Part shown: one piece after another, positions 46,661 to 58,756 of the stretch
How positions within the stretch are numbered: position 1 is the stretch's first letter
How the letters are laid out: every line of letters starts with the position of its first letter
Source: Gnetum montanum
Lineage: Eukaryota; Streptophyta; Gnetopsida; Gnetales; Gnetaceae
NCBI GenBank assembly: GCA_015680685.1
Contig: MNCI01003588.1
Location: forward strand, 128,448-192,447
DNA: 64,000 nucleotides
Direction of reading: 5' to 3'
Translations under genes and position numbers: made by a program
Notes under the pieces: model-generated
What the model saw: only the letters and a program-made list of their open reading frames with translations
What the model was told of the DNA's origin: nothing
Database searches by the model: none

Positions 46661-48440
46661 GACTATAGCTTGACCTTTGATGGATGATTGGGCTATGTAA
46701 TGCAGGTCAAACTCAGCAATCATTGCCTTCCATTGAGCTATCTTGCTTGATTTGTACATGTTGTTTGTTATAGCTCTGAGCACGTTGTCTTTACAGATGA
46801 TATTTACTTGGTTACGGAAGAGATAATGTCACCACTTCTTTAAAGAAAAGGTGAGGGCAAGGCATGATCTTTCCACGTCATTGTAACGTTGTTCGTGGGC
46901 TATTAATGCATGGCTCAAGTAGTAAATAGGAACTTCGGTTTCATCATCTCGTTTCTGGCAAAGCATAGACGCGACTGATGAATCTGATGTGGCAAGGTAG
47001 ATGTAGAACGGTCTATTATTCTGAGGCGGGTAAATGGTCGATAATTGAGTCAATGCCATTTTGATATTATCAAAAGCTTCCTGGCATTGTGGGGTTTATT
47101 GAAAATGTACACTTTTGCGTAGCAAATGGTTCATGGGTTTCAACTTATCAGACAGTTTTTCTATAAAGTGCCTAATGAACTGTAATCTACCTTGTAGACC
47201 TCGAAGTTCGGTAAGGTTGCTTGGCGGTTGCAAGTTTGCAATAGCCTTCACCTTATCGGGGTCTACTCAAATTCCTGCTTCTGAAACTATGAATCTAAGC
47301 ATTTTTCCAAATTTGACCCCAAAGACACATTTTTTTGGGTTCAGTCTAAGCTCATATTTTAAACAACACTTAAGTACCAGGTCCAGGTCTTATATGTGTT
47401 GCTCTTGTATCTTCGATTTGACCGCTATATCGTCCACATAATCGTTGAGTGAGTGAAGAAGGTAATCACTAAAGATAAAGGTCATCGCTCGCTGATATGT
47501 AGCACCAGCATTCTTTAAGCCGAAGGGCATCATCGTATAACAAAATGTTCCCCATGGTGTCATGAAGGTTGTTCTGAGTTGATGTTCAGGGTTAATCTGG
47601 ATCTGGTTATATCCCGAGAAGCCATCCATAAAGGATAACAGTGCATGCTCAGCAGTTGAATCAACTAGTTGATCAATACTAGGTAGAGGGAAGTCATCTT
47701 TTATGGTTGCTAAGTTGAGGTCTCGGAAGTCAATGCATAGGTGAATGCTTCCATTCTTCTTTGGGACAATGAGCATGTTGGATACCCAGTCATTGTAGTC
47801 AATAGCCCAAATGAAATCGGCTTGATAAAGTTTGGTGATCTCATTGCGAACTGCCAATGCTACNGAATGAAACCGGCTTGATAAAGTTTGGTGATCTCAT
47901 TGCGAACTGCCAATGCTACCTCAGGCTTAACCTTACGTGTCTTTTGTTTCACTACTCTTAGTTTCAGGTTGAGTATGATGTTATGCTGGACTATTCGAGG
48001 GTCCCGCGTAGGCATGCTAGTGTAAGACCAAGCGAATGCTTTGATGTTGCTTTTTAACACTTTCTCTATGTCATCGGGAAGTTGTGGGTCCAGTAAAGTA
48101 CTTAATTTCAGTATCTTCACTTCGCCGCTTGGCATAATGATGGGGGTTTCAATTAATGGATCTTCGGTGATGTTATCAGCTTCGATATCCAATGATTTCG
48201 TAATGCTCTGAAAGCGTTCTATCGTTTCCTCTGTAGATGCCATGGAGTTTTTGTAAATCGATGTGTCTAAATCAATGGACTTGCTGTTGATCTCCCGTTG
48301 GATGGGTTCGTATGGTCCAATGATGAACAGTGGTGCGAGTAGTTGCTTACTATCCATGCTCACCCCTATCAAGTCACAGGAAGCTACATTAATAAGGGGG
48401 GTTCTGCTAGTTATTTTATGACACAAATTCAAATATTTAA
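46661..48440 (-). pseudogene. TatB reverse transcriptase and first RNase H
   Basis: Pre-RT linker 48432-47870 (SYTSMPTRDPRIVQHNI), RT 47857-47390 with CIDFRDLN, SFMDGFSGYNQIQINPEHQL and NDYVDDIAV (YVDD intact), then the connection and RNase H (47059-46829, FYIYLATSDSSVASML). The base N at 47864, with a 55-bp duplication on both sides, breaks the frame and is probably an assembly fault. Real frameshifts follow YVDD near 47390. Confidence 0.83.
47809..47919. other. Assembly join with N and duplicated 55 bp
   Basis: 47809-47863 and 47865-47919 are the same 55 bp with two differences, on both sides of a single N at 47864. This looks like an unmerged contig overlap. Confidence 0.8.
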
Positions 48441-48545
48441 GTGTGCTCGAAGTATGCTAAAGTTGGTTCATTGTCTCACTTTGCTGCATGGCGATTTAAG
48501 GCCATACTCAGCAGTTTATGGCCTTACCGGGCCATTCTTGGTTCA
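48441..48545 (-). repeat. TatB TAAACT spacer array 2, short
   Basis: GGCGATTTAAGGCCATACTC and CAGTTTATGGCCTTACCGGG, the reverse of the TatA CCGGTAAGGCCTTAAACTG unit, in the same place before RT. 48546-48750 after it is AT-rich with no gene seen. Confidence 0.65.
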
Positions 48546-48750
48546 TTTATGGTTTCTAGTTAATTATACCATTTAAAATGTTTGTTAAGTGTGAAACCAT
48601 GAGATGAAGAGTATATACCAAAGTGCTTAGTTTAGGCAAGGTCTCACATGGGTGATGTTTAGCCTAGTGCATGTTTACATACTCTTCTATCTACTCTAGG
48701 TTTGTTTATGTTTATTTGTGTTTAATTAATCATTATGTTTATTTTTTTAA

Positions 48751-49207
48751 TTGGAGTAAAATGCTTAAAATGCCGATTTCCTAGAGGGTGGGGCAGCGTG
48801 AGCAACGTGGTGATGTATAAACTTAACTTGAAACGAATGGTAGCAGGCGTAAACCCCGAATTTGAACCAGGAACAACGTTAACTTCTCAGCGTAAACCTC
48901 TCAGCGTGAACCTCTCAGCGTGAACCTCTCAACATGAACCTCTCAGTGTGATTCAGAGTGAAGAGGAGGCAAAGATCAGGCAATAAGGATAGAGGAAGGT
49001 GTAGATATGGTGTGAAAGAGGCAACGAGGGTGGCACCGATCGGAGCGCGAACAGTCGGATGAAACAGTTCAGCGTGAATCTACACTCTGAAGAGACCCTC
49101 AACATGTAGGGGGGTTGAAACCCTAGTGTGAAAGCTTGCAAACCCCAGCGTGAAGCCCTACTACAAACCCCAATGTGAAGCCCTGCTACAAATCCTAGCG
49201 TGAAGGC
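48751..49207 (+). promoter_or_regulatory. TatB antisense gene 5' region
   Basis: The place aligned with the TatA TATA box reads AGTAAAATGC (48754-48763); another TATA-like TATAAACT is at 48816-48823. From 48880 CTCTCAGCGTGAAC units repeat, taking the place of the TACGCTGAG units of TatA. Confidence 0.45.
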
Positions 49208-52200
49208 ATGGGCAAGGGGAAGCGGGTGAGGAACTCGGGGAGGAAGGAGCCAGACTTGACCTTTGCCGAGGAGAGTGAGGCGATGCTCCGATGCCTGCCC
49301 AAACCTATGATGACATCATGGTCTAGATCAGTGCACTGGTAGGCCCTGGTTCCCTGTCAAAATTTGTATTTTTGTTTACTTTTTTCATCTATTTGCATTT
49401 AGTTTCCCATTTTTTCATTTTTGGTGCATCGAATTTGTGTGAGACTTGGCCTGTTCTTTTAGCATAGATGTTAGTGTGCAAGAGGGGGAAAAATGCCCAG
49501 CATGCAGATTCTGCACGCTCACGTTCCTAGCGTGCATGGTTTGCATGCTAAGTGTGAACCCTGAAAAATGTTTTCAAGTGCTAGCCCCAACATAAAACCT
49601 ATATTATTTTGTATGGCTTACTAATCCTGGTTTTTGAATATGTGCAGATGTCATAAACGTTTCCTCCTTGTGGTGGAACTTGTTGGAGTTCTGGCATGGT
49701 TCGGGCGTATTGATTGTGACGAACCACTACCTGATATGACTATCAATCAAAATGGGGTATGGTTCAGAACGGGTGTCAGGGAATTCCTTGCTTTCATCTT
49801 ACAAAGATTCAGTGTGGTGATATGGTCTCACCTGAGTGAACAATTAGCACGGAGCATCCTCGAGACTATGTTACTGGGATCTTCAAAAGGTATAGTGGCC
49901 TTCGTGGTCGATGTCGATGATGGATTATCCATGGTTGGGGATGGTCCCTCTAGAGGACGCAGATCCACCAGTCCATTGACGCATGTATGGGAGTTATTAT
50001 GATGTAGCCCTCACAACGTCAATAGCACTTTGTTCTTAGCATCTCGTGCACATACTTTGTTCCAGAATCCTCCTGGAACGGTGTACAGGGTAGAAAGGTA
50101 AGGTTGTTTAGTTTATCATTTCTACTTTAATGCCTAGTGGTTGTTCATGTTTTGACCGTCGTTCCTTTGCAAGCCTCAATTTGATAAAGAAGGAGTATGC
50201 ATAGGTGATGATGGACTTGCATTGGCTCATACTGCCTTAGAGGCTTTCATGGTAGGTCCACTCTCCGTGGTGTCATGTTAGCCTAGACCAAGGATGAAAT
50301 TGTCCATTTTCACAAACGATACTCTAAGGCTTTTGCACAATGTGAGGCTTAGGGATGGCTACATGGGATTGGTCCTGTAATGGGCCAGTTTTCCCATGCG
50401 ATGCTGATTTGACTTCTAATGGTCTTAATACATTGTCTAATGGGAAGTAATAGTATTATCATTTTTTTTATTTTTGACTCTTCACGTCTGTTTGTTTTGC
50501 TACCACATTGGTTGTATTGATTCCATGGTTTTATCTTGTGTGTGCAGTGGATATCACCCCTGGTGGAGTCACCATAGAGACTGGGCGGACTGAGGGCACT
50601 TTGTCCATGAAGTTCAGAGATATCAACGATGCACAATGGTGGTTGCATGATAAGGCATCACTGCATATTATTGGTTGCTTGAGTGATGCTGGCCTCATGG
50701 AGTTGTTTACTGCCTTAAGTCCTAACGTCTCTGTGACTGAGATGATTGCAATCATTGATTCGTTCAACGAGGCTGTTACTTACTATAGCACTTGTGTCAA
50801 GGGAATTAGAGTGGCTTTCCATCTATCGGTGGAGTTCTTTTTAGATCTCTTCAGCGTGTCGGCAGATGGAGCTGGAGTGACTTTGGATAGAGCACAAAAA
50901 GAGGCCCATGTGGTTCTTGAGCTGGAAGAATAGCTAGGTATACTTAAAGGTGCTAAGGGATTCCCTATGCAGGGAAAATCGAAAGTGATTGAAGTAAATG
51001 AGCTGTATCCACTATTTAGAGCACGAGTGTTTCCTAAATCCCTATCTCAAGTGAAGACTTTTGGGATAGAATCTATGCGTATCATGCGTATGATTCTGGA
51101 GACTGGGATGCATTATAATTGGGCTAAGTTTTTACTTTCAGGTTTCTTTGGAGAGATAGTGAGATTACGTTCAAACGTTGAGGCACAATCCCATTTTACC
51201 TTTGTATTCTTTGTCGGTTACTTGCGCTGACTAGCCAAATTTTGAGTAGTTCACGTGGGTAATGAGTACGTGTTAAGGGATCATGGCCAAATATCTCGCC
51301 CATGGATTTGCCACTTGTTTGAGGTGACTAAATCTCAAGATGCCCCCAAAGGGATTGATGAATCAGTCTCTGTTACAACAAGGGGATCCTCTGGTCATTT
51401 AATTCACACACATGAGAGTGTAGGGTTGGAGCCAGATGGTGTGCCCTATACTGCCAAGAGAGTCGATTGAGTAATCAAAGAGACAATTGGGAAGGCGAAA
51501 TCTAGAGTTCCAAGACCTAAGCACTCTAGAGAGGTTGCTCCAGCTATAGATGAACCAAAGGTGAAACACATATGGTTTAAAATATCTGCACGGGGTAAGT
51601 AAGTCTGATTCATTAATTTATCCTTGTTTTATTATCATTATTATTATTTTTATTTTATCATTTATGCAAAACTGATGTCGAACTTATGAATGTCATTAGA
51701 GCCAACCCCTGAAGTAAGAAGAGAGGGGTTAGCACCGATCATAGAGGAGGAAGAGGTCCCAACCAGCCAAGATGAGGGGGAAGAGGCGAGTAATGATGAG
51801 ATAGAAATTCCCATCCCTCCGAGCAAAGAAACGAAAGAAGGAGCAGAAGTCACCATGGAAAAAGATCACGCTGGTGAATAGGCTGAAGCTGATGAGATGT
51901 TTGATGATTTCTTCGTAGGAAGTTTAAACTTTGGCACTTCTCCAAATCTGGGAGAAGAGAGGGATTTCGATATGTTCTCGTTATAATGTCTATTTGAGTT
52001 TTGAGTTGTTTTTATTTCTATTATTTAGAGTTTTGACTTTATGTTTTGTCGCTACAAGATGCAGATGTTGAAACTAGGATGACTCCTAACGTTCACTTGG
52101 AGATACCTACAATGAGTATTCCAATGGGAATGACTGCCGAAGTTGGTTCATCTCCCATACATGAACCATTTACTTGGACTGAAATGCCAAGTAAAGTGGA

Positions 52201-53379
52201 TTTCATCCATGGTATTTTCAATGAGGTAGTTGATCGCATCCAACAAGCTCATCCTAAAATAGGTACATACATTTTAAAAATTTTGAGTCTTTTTCTTTTC
52301 GCATATGTTTCTATTGTCCGATGTCTAATGTATATTCTCCTTATATTGATAGGTGCTAAACTGAAGTGGGATCCATCCGAGGCTACTTGTATTGATAGTC
52401 TGCCTGAACTACCATCAAAAATTGAGCAAGTACCAAGACAGATCTATGATGAGGTGGCAGAATGTGTTGTGCCGAATGCCAAGTTGCTTTGGACCTGTAG
52501 GCATTCCATCGAAAAGCTATGGTTGCGAATTCAGGAAGGGGAGAAAGAGATCGCCAAACTATTAGCAGAACAAGATGACTTTAAGTCACGCTATGAGTTT
52601 GCCTCTCCTCGGTTGATAGGTGATCATTCTTGGTGAACCTCCAACGTTACTTATACTAGATACTAGAATCTATTGAACTGCCAAGTAACTATGACTCGAG
52701 AACTAGTAGAGTGGAAGGCAAAAATTGACTTGCTAAATATCAAGTGTCAGGATTGGAAAGCTTTTGCTTCTAAGGTGCAAAAATGGGGCCAAGATGAGAA
52801 GACTCATAAGTACCATTATAAAAAATCATTAAAGGAGATATCCATAGAAAAGCATCAACTGGAGATGTTTGTAGAGGGTTTAGGCCTACGGTCTTCATTT
52901 GATGCCTTTGCTAGGCACAGTGTGGTAGAGATGGAATCTCCTAAGAGAGTAATTACCACAACTTCTGGGGAGATTTTTGTAGGTGAGTTTCCTCTTAAAC
53001 ATCCTACTTGCTCTGCTGTGGACAAAGGGAAGGCCTTAGCCAATGTTGATCTAGGCCTAGATGGAACCGACTGGGCAAGTGTCCCTGAAGAAGAAATCCT
53101 TCGTCAGCTAGAGTTCGGTCTAAGGGGATCCTCTTCAATAAGTTGTTTGAACTTGTAACTTTTTAATTTTTTTTGTAGGAAATGTCACCTTCCTTTTTTA
53201 TCTATTAGTTAGTTAATTATTTTCTTTTTCTTTTACAGAGTCATGGTGATGACGGTGGCTAGGAAGGCGGCCAGGAAGGTGGCCCCAGTGGAGGGGAAAC
53301 TCATGATGCCAGAGAACTTGAGGAGAAAGCCCCTCTTGATCCTGATGTTCAGTTCTTGAATTTGGCGTGTTGTTATTAG
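49208..53379 (+). pseudogene. TatB antisense gene: FCP1/NIF-like HAD domain plus coiled coil, eight exons
   Basis: Second copy of the antisense gene. Exons by alignment: 49208-49338, 49648-50097, about 50173-50446, 50548-51594, 51700 to about 51990, 52059-52262, 52353-53137, 53239-53379. Exons 1, 2 and 4 equal the TatA lengths. Exon 2 is about 60% identical at protein level: FLLVVELVGVLAWFG, REFLAFILQRFSVVIWS, then NSTLFLASRAHTLFQNPPG after a TGA near 49999. Exon 3 is frameshifted. Exon 4 (50548-51594) has MHYNWAKFLL and RLRSNVEAQSHFTF. Exons 6-7 are coiled-coil-like. Splice decay: the exon 3 acceptor is AA and the donor after exon 7 reads ATAAGT. A stop forms at the exon 1/2 junction. TAG codons at 50931 and 52664 sit at the same codons as in TatA. 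Confidence 0.78.
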
Positions 53380-53744
53380 TTGTTTCTGCGGGTTGTAAAC
53401 AGAAATTGTTTCTGTTCTTTTGAGTTGAGTTATATATGATCAGATGCATATATGATCAGATGCATAAACTTGGCTAACTTTTGTAATTTTCCATTTAAAT
53501 ATTTATGTTTTTCATTTTCTTTGAGTTGTCTGATTGTTAAGAAGAAATAATGGAGGGACATGGTGTGAAAGTTTTTTTGGTTGTTTTGTAGTTTAAGTCG
53601 AAACATGAAATAAAGTACAAATATAACCCAAATGATAACTGTGCCAAGGAAAACATAAAGGACAGCGTAACTTGTACTACAAAGATGGAATCATAGAATG
53701 TAAACTGAGGATTTTAATTTTCAAGGCAAACGAAAGCAAACTCA
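53380..53744. other. Downstream of TatB antisense gene
   Basis: AT-rich sequence with a direct repeat of ATATGATCAGATGCATA (53433-53468). No clear AATAAA; AAATAATGG is at 53545. No gene seen. Confidence 0.4.
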
Positions 53745-54036
53745 CTCTAGTTTAAGGCCATTTCGGGCCATACGTGTGTGTGTGTGTGTGATTGTCAGTC
53801 TGAAGTCATGAAGAACTGCAACATGATCGTTCTAGTTTGAAGCCATCTTGGGCTGCTAATAAACAGGAGTGATATCAACTGATGCAATGGGTTTTGATGT
53901 AAATCGACCATTTTTGACTGTGGCTAGTTTCATGTCATTGTAGACATATGATAGTTTAACGTCATCCCAGACTTGCATAGTTTATCATCATTTCGGACGA
54001 TCGTAGTTTAACGTCATTGCAGACTGATGTAGTTTG
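53745..54036 (-). repeat. TatB TAAACT spacer array 1
   Basis: Units such as AGTTTAAGGCCATTTCGGGC, AGTTTAACGTCATCCCAGAC and AGTTTAACGTCATTGCAGAC, the reverse of TatA array 1. It contains a (GT)n run at 53774-53790. Confidence 0.72.
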
Positions 54037-55440
54037 CTAATTCTTTAGTGAATTTTTGATTTTTTTCATTTTTATGTTAGGAGTGGGTTTAATGGGTATG
54101 ATCCGATACTCGGCATTGCCTTCACTAATTATGTTGAATGGTAGCTCTGACCAGGAGACGTCTAGCAGAGTAAGCTTTAAGTTAGTATCCTTGGATGTTT
54201 CTGGGTTAGGAGGTGTTTCCTTGATTTTTGAGGGATCATGTTTTATGGGTCAGTCGTCACTTTGGATTTTGTTTGTTTCTTTCAGTATGGGCCTTTCAAA
54301 AATTCTCTCAAGATTATGCTCATGTGGCGTATCTTCTTGTTTAGGCTCCTCAAATTTAACTTCATAGCCTTGATTTGCCTCCATGTGAGATGAGATGGTG
54401 GATGTAGTAGCATCCCCATGGATAATGATTTCACCCCCCTCGTAGGGTAAGTGAATCTCTTGATGAATGGGGAAAGACACTGCATTTAGCTGGGCTAACC
54501 AGGATCGTCCTAGGATTAGGTTAAAACCAGGCATCTCATCAATAACCACGAAGTCTGCGGATGTATGGAACTGATCCCCTACTATGAAATCCAAGGTTAA
54601 TGTACCTTTGACCACTACTCATGAACAATTAAATGACTTCAGACAGGTCGTAGATGTCGGTTTAATTAATTCTATAAGCCCTAACTATTCAATGATGGGA
54701 TAAGGTACCATATTTGTGGCTGCACCATCATCTACATGTACTCGATGTATTTGGAACTGATTGAATCGTATGGTTATAAACATGGGTTTGTGGGTGACAT
54801 CTCTAGTTTTCTCATTGATCTTAATGTTTTTGGGGTGAAATCCCAATGATTTAGTTTTGGATCCCTGTCGTGTAGACATTACCACGTGTATAGAGGGTTT
54901 GTTTGCGGGTAGGTTTTCGCTAACTGGGATCGATGTCAACATTTGTACTAAGGCTTCACAATGAACTAGTGAAGTCAATATGAGGTCGTACAAGCTTAAT
55001 GAAGTATTCTTTTGTTTAAGGGCTTGTGTAACCTGTGTTAGAGTGTTAGCTAGGTCTTTACCATTGGGTATAATCTTGTCCATGGCCATTTGATCCATTG
55101 GACCTAACAGTTGTGTTTCGCGTGGGGTAACTTTTGTGTTATTTTTCATGGCCGTTGGGTCTGATATGTGTTGCATTCTTGATTTTTCCTCTTTGTAACT
55201 CATGCCTGGCTCATTGTTAGAAGGAACCATAGGTATTGCGCTTAACAGGGTTGGTTTTGGGGGCCCCAGTGTGAGGCGTTGGCATTCCTTCGCCAAATGT
55301 TCCTTTTCCAAACGTTCTCTAGTGAGCCTATCTGCCAAGCGTTCCCATGTGGGTTGTGTGGGAACATTTGGGGTCAGAGTATGGGGTTGTTTTGGGACTC
55401 GAACGATGAATGGGGTGGGACTAGCTTGTGTCTGAGGAGT
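54037..55440 (-). pseudogene. TatB aspartic protease region
   Basis: Aligns with TatA 31140-32426. A linker (LTQVTQALKQKNTSLSLYDL) precedes FITIRFNQFQIHRVHV, VDDGAATNMVPYPIIE and FVVIDEMPGFNLILGRSWL. It ends with TAG at 54037-54039. Breaks lie near 54616-54684 (two stops). The DDG in place of D-[ST]-G is shared with TatA, so it is ancestral rather than a recent mutation. Confidence 0.8.
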
Positions 55441-58161
55441 ATTAGGCTATCTAGGCATCTTGACCACAAACGGGATTGGGCGATTTGCAGTTGGTGCCTC
55501 TGTTGTAATAACCGCCGATGGCACCTGGACCACGAAGGGAGTGGGATGGTTTGATGGTGTCACACTAGCGGTTGTGTCAGCAGGGGGCATGCGGACAACA
55601 AATGGTTTGGTTTGGGGTGGTATCTGCATTGTTGCCACCATGGGAGGTACTCGGATGGCCAATGATGTTTGCTGGCTAGGAGGATCATGTGGGGAATATG
55701 AAGGTTGAGGTGATGTTAGTGCCATAGGGGAAACAAGAACTACGAAGGGGTTCTTTGGTGTTCCATAGCTATTATCTATGTCGATGGTGTTAATTGTGTA
55801 TGGCGCTTCTTTAGTGTTTAGGGGATCTTTGTATATGCCCATGGACTAGTTTTGTGGTTTGACTGGGTTGGCCTCATCAAAAGTGATTTCACCTCCATCA
55901 ATAATTCGTTGAATATCTTATTTTAAGGTGAAAAAATAGTCAGTGCCATGCCCATTACGTTGGTGGTACTCACAAAAATGATCTAGTCTAAAGCCTCTTG
56001 GAACTGGGGGCTCATCCGATGTCGCCAAGCTTGGGTTTTCAACCAATTCATAGAATCAATCATGTCTTTGAATTGCTGCAGGGGATAATTGTTTATGTTT
56101 CATTAGCCCGGCCTTCAGGAGTTGGTCAAATAATTGTGAAGGCTTCATGGGCAATGGTGTGTATTGAGAGGGGTTTCTCCTCTCAAAGTTTCTCACCTGA
56201 CTCTATGTAGCATTTTGTGATGTGGATAGTCCAAGTGTAGCAGCAGGGGTAGGTCTACTATAGCCAGTAGGGACGGTGGGTGGTTTACCTTGATTTCTCG
56301 TACTTGTCTGTTGGGTTTCTGCGATTGCTGCTACTATTGCCTTAGCCTTTTCTTTGTCTTTTTTAGTGTGTTGATTTTTAAAGGCTAAGTAAGCAGGGTC
56401 ATGGATATTTTGGGCCGCCTCTTCTATGTTCTTTATTTGCACGAAGGCTTAGCTTAGAGTGCACGCGTTCAAATAGTACAGTTTAGATTTCATGAAATCA
56501 TTTACGGCCCCCTTTAGGATGGTGAGTAAGTATGTTTTAGGGATTGGTTCATGAAGTTCATTTAGCGCAGCACTCCATCTCTGAATAAATTTTTGTACAG
56601 GTTCCAATGGTGCTTGTTTTACTTGTATCAAGCTGTCTAGGGTTGCTTCAGGTTTCAAGTTGTATTTAAACCTGGTAACGAACTGGTGTAGGAGATCCTC
56701 CAAAGAGGATATGGAGTTACGAGGTAAGGCTTGGTACTAGTCTAAAGCTCTCCCAGTGAGGGACATGGTGAAAACGGGTAAGATTGCATGGGGCCATGCC
56801 TGAAGCAGTAAACATTCTAGTCTAAATGTGACCAGATGGGCATTGGGGTCCCCTTCCCCATTGTATTTGGCTAGTTGAGGCAAAGAAACTCCGTTGGGTA
56901 GGGTCAATGGTGGAACTGAAGAGCTAATAGGATCGACTTGGTAAAAGTCTAATACTTTAAGCTCTTCGTTATTGACTATTTTGAGGCGTTTTACCTCATC
57001 AGTGAGTTCTTGCATCAACTTTTTAGCTTCAGCCCATTCTTGGGCACCAGGTGACATGGCAAGTGGGTTATATTGTGCAGTATGAAAGTTAGATTATTGT
57101 ACAATGGATGGGAAAGAGGAAAGTTGAGTGGTCGAAGGTTGTGCTTGCGGAATATTCATGGTAGGTGCTATTAAGTGTGGCATACTGTAAGGAAAGGGTT
57201 GCTATTGTTGTTTCTGTGGTACTTGAGGGATGTTCATGGGTGGAATTGTAGGAGGCAGTATGTTGTAATGAGGGGGTCAATGCACTTGCATGCCAGTCAT
57301 GGCCCATTGTCCATTCATGATTTGTGAAGGAACACCCTGAACTTGTTGAGTCAAAGTGGTGAAGGGTGTCCCTTGGGTTTGAATTCGTGGTATATAGTGA
57401 GCAGATGTAGAAGCGGGTATCACAAACAGCATCCCAATCACTTGGGGTGGGAAGGTCACTCCTACATTATGTTGAGGGGGGTGTTGTTGTGGTTGTACTT
57501 GTAAGAGGGGGGATAACATAGTGATGGGAGGAATAGTGGAGAAGGGTACATTGAATTGAGTATCGGTCACTGGGAGAGTGGGAATAAGAGTGGATGGTTC
57601 CAGCTGAGGCACATGTGCTTGAGTGGTCTTAAATGAATAGAGGGACATAGTCTCCCCTGTAAAAGGATGGAATAGCGGGTTCGCGTAAGTATGCAGACTA
57701 AGAGTATGGTATGAATCCTCATGTTCGGACTGAGCCGCAAAGTCATCCTCCTCTTCTAACTGAGGATTTGGCATGGACTGGTCTAGGGTCTAACTCCTTG
57801 GTAGGAGGAGCTATGAGATGAGCTCAGAGTAGTGCTCTGGGAGAGGGATGATGTCATATGGGGAGGGGATGAACTCATGCCCTCCCTTATTGACCAATTC
57901 ATACTATTTCTTAGCCTCCAATTCAGTTTGATCTATTGCCAAGACGACTTGGATCTTTACACATATAAAATTATATTGTTCTTGTGTTATGACGTTAAAT
58001 GATGGATTCTTCCCTTGTAGTCTGAGAGATTGGTGAGGTCGCCTGTGGGGGTTGATCTCATCGTGGGCCCCTATGGGTTGCACGATGGGTATCGGCATTG
58101 CTGTGGGGCCAAAGATATCTGGAGTGGACTTGGTTGAAACATTGGTATTGGCAATATTCAT
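55441..58161 (-). pseudogene. TatB gag
   Basis: Start ATG 58161 (MNIANTNVSTKS). In order: SLRLQGKNPSFNVITQEQYN, an acidic patch (LEEEDDFAAQSEHED), a Pro/Gln-rich region, the gag core at 57057-56449 (KYNGEGDPNAHLVTFRLEC, FIQRWSAALNELHEP) and a knuckle near 55970 (CEYHQRNGHGTDY) whose last Cys codon is TTT. A P-F-VV-[RQK]-[MV]-P repeat region at 55447-55760 follows. Stops near 57903, 57790, 57280 and 56735 interrupt it. Confidence 0.8.
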
Positions 58162-58199
58162 GATGGAAAGGTTGTAAGTGTAACAAGATAGATGGGAGA

Positions 58200-58560
58200 T
58201 AGTTTCAGCGTGTACAGGTGAGGATTTGGCTAAGTATGAGATAGGTATACTTGTTAGCGTACACCTGTAGCGTGCAGCCTATCTACACAGCGTACACCTA
58301 AGTCTAACAGTGTGCAGCCTGTCTACACAGCGTACACCTAAGTCTGACAACGTGCAGCCTGTCTACACAGCGTACACCTAAATTTGATAGTGTGCAGCTT
58401 GTCTACACAGCGTACACCTAAGTCTGGTAGCGTGCAACCTGTCTACACAGCATACACTTAAGTTTGACAGCATGCAGCCTGTTTACACAGCAGACACCTA
58501 AGTCTAGCAGCGTGCATCTTGTCTACACAGTGTATGGACTGAATCCCAATGTACAAGCTT
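58200..58560 (-). repeat. TatB leader repeats of about 60 bp
   Basis: Six to seven tandem units with GTCTACACAGCGTACACCTA and AGCGTGCAGCCT, between gag and the primer site, matching the position of the TACGCTG array of TatA but using a different word. Confidence 0.75.
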
Positions 58561-58734
58561 CAACAACCAGCACACAGGATGGACAGGCAACGTACAGACA
58601 GAGTGGATAGCATGCCAAAAAGCGTATAGGCTAAACAACGTATACATGCTAAGATTTGTAGTAGATTTGGCTGAACAGGGTGCAAATTTGAAAGATTTGA
58701 ATGGTGGATCAGAGTAGATTTAAGCAACGAGAGA

Positions 58735-58751
58735 CCCTCCTTCTAGCACCA
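58735..58751 (-). other. TatB primer binding site
   Basis: Minus-strand TGGTGCTAGAAGGAGGG, five bases inside the 5' LTR, differing from TatA by one transition. Confidence 0.75.
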
Positions 58752-58756
58752 TTTTC

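Noticed and set aside
58200-58560. Centromeric or subtelomeric satellite
   Set aside because: Few units, confined to the TatB leader between primer site and gag.
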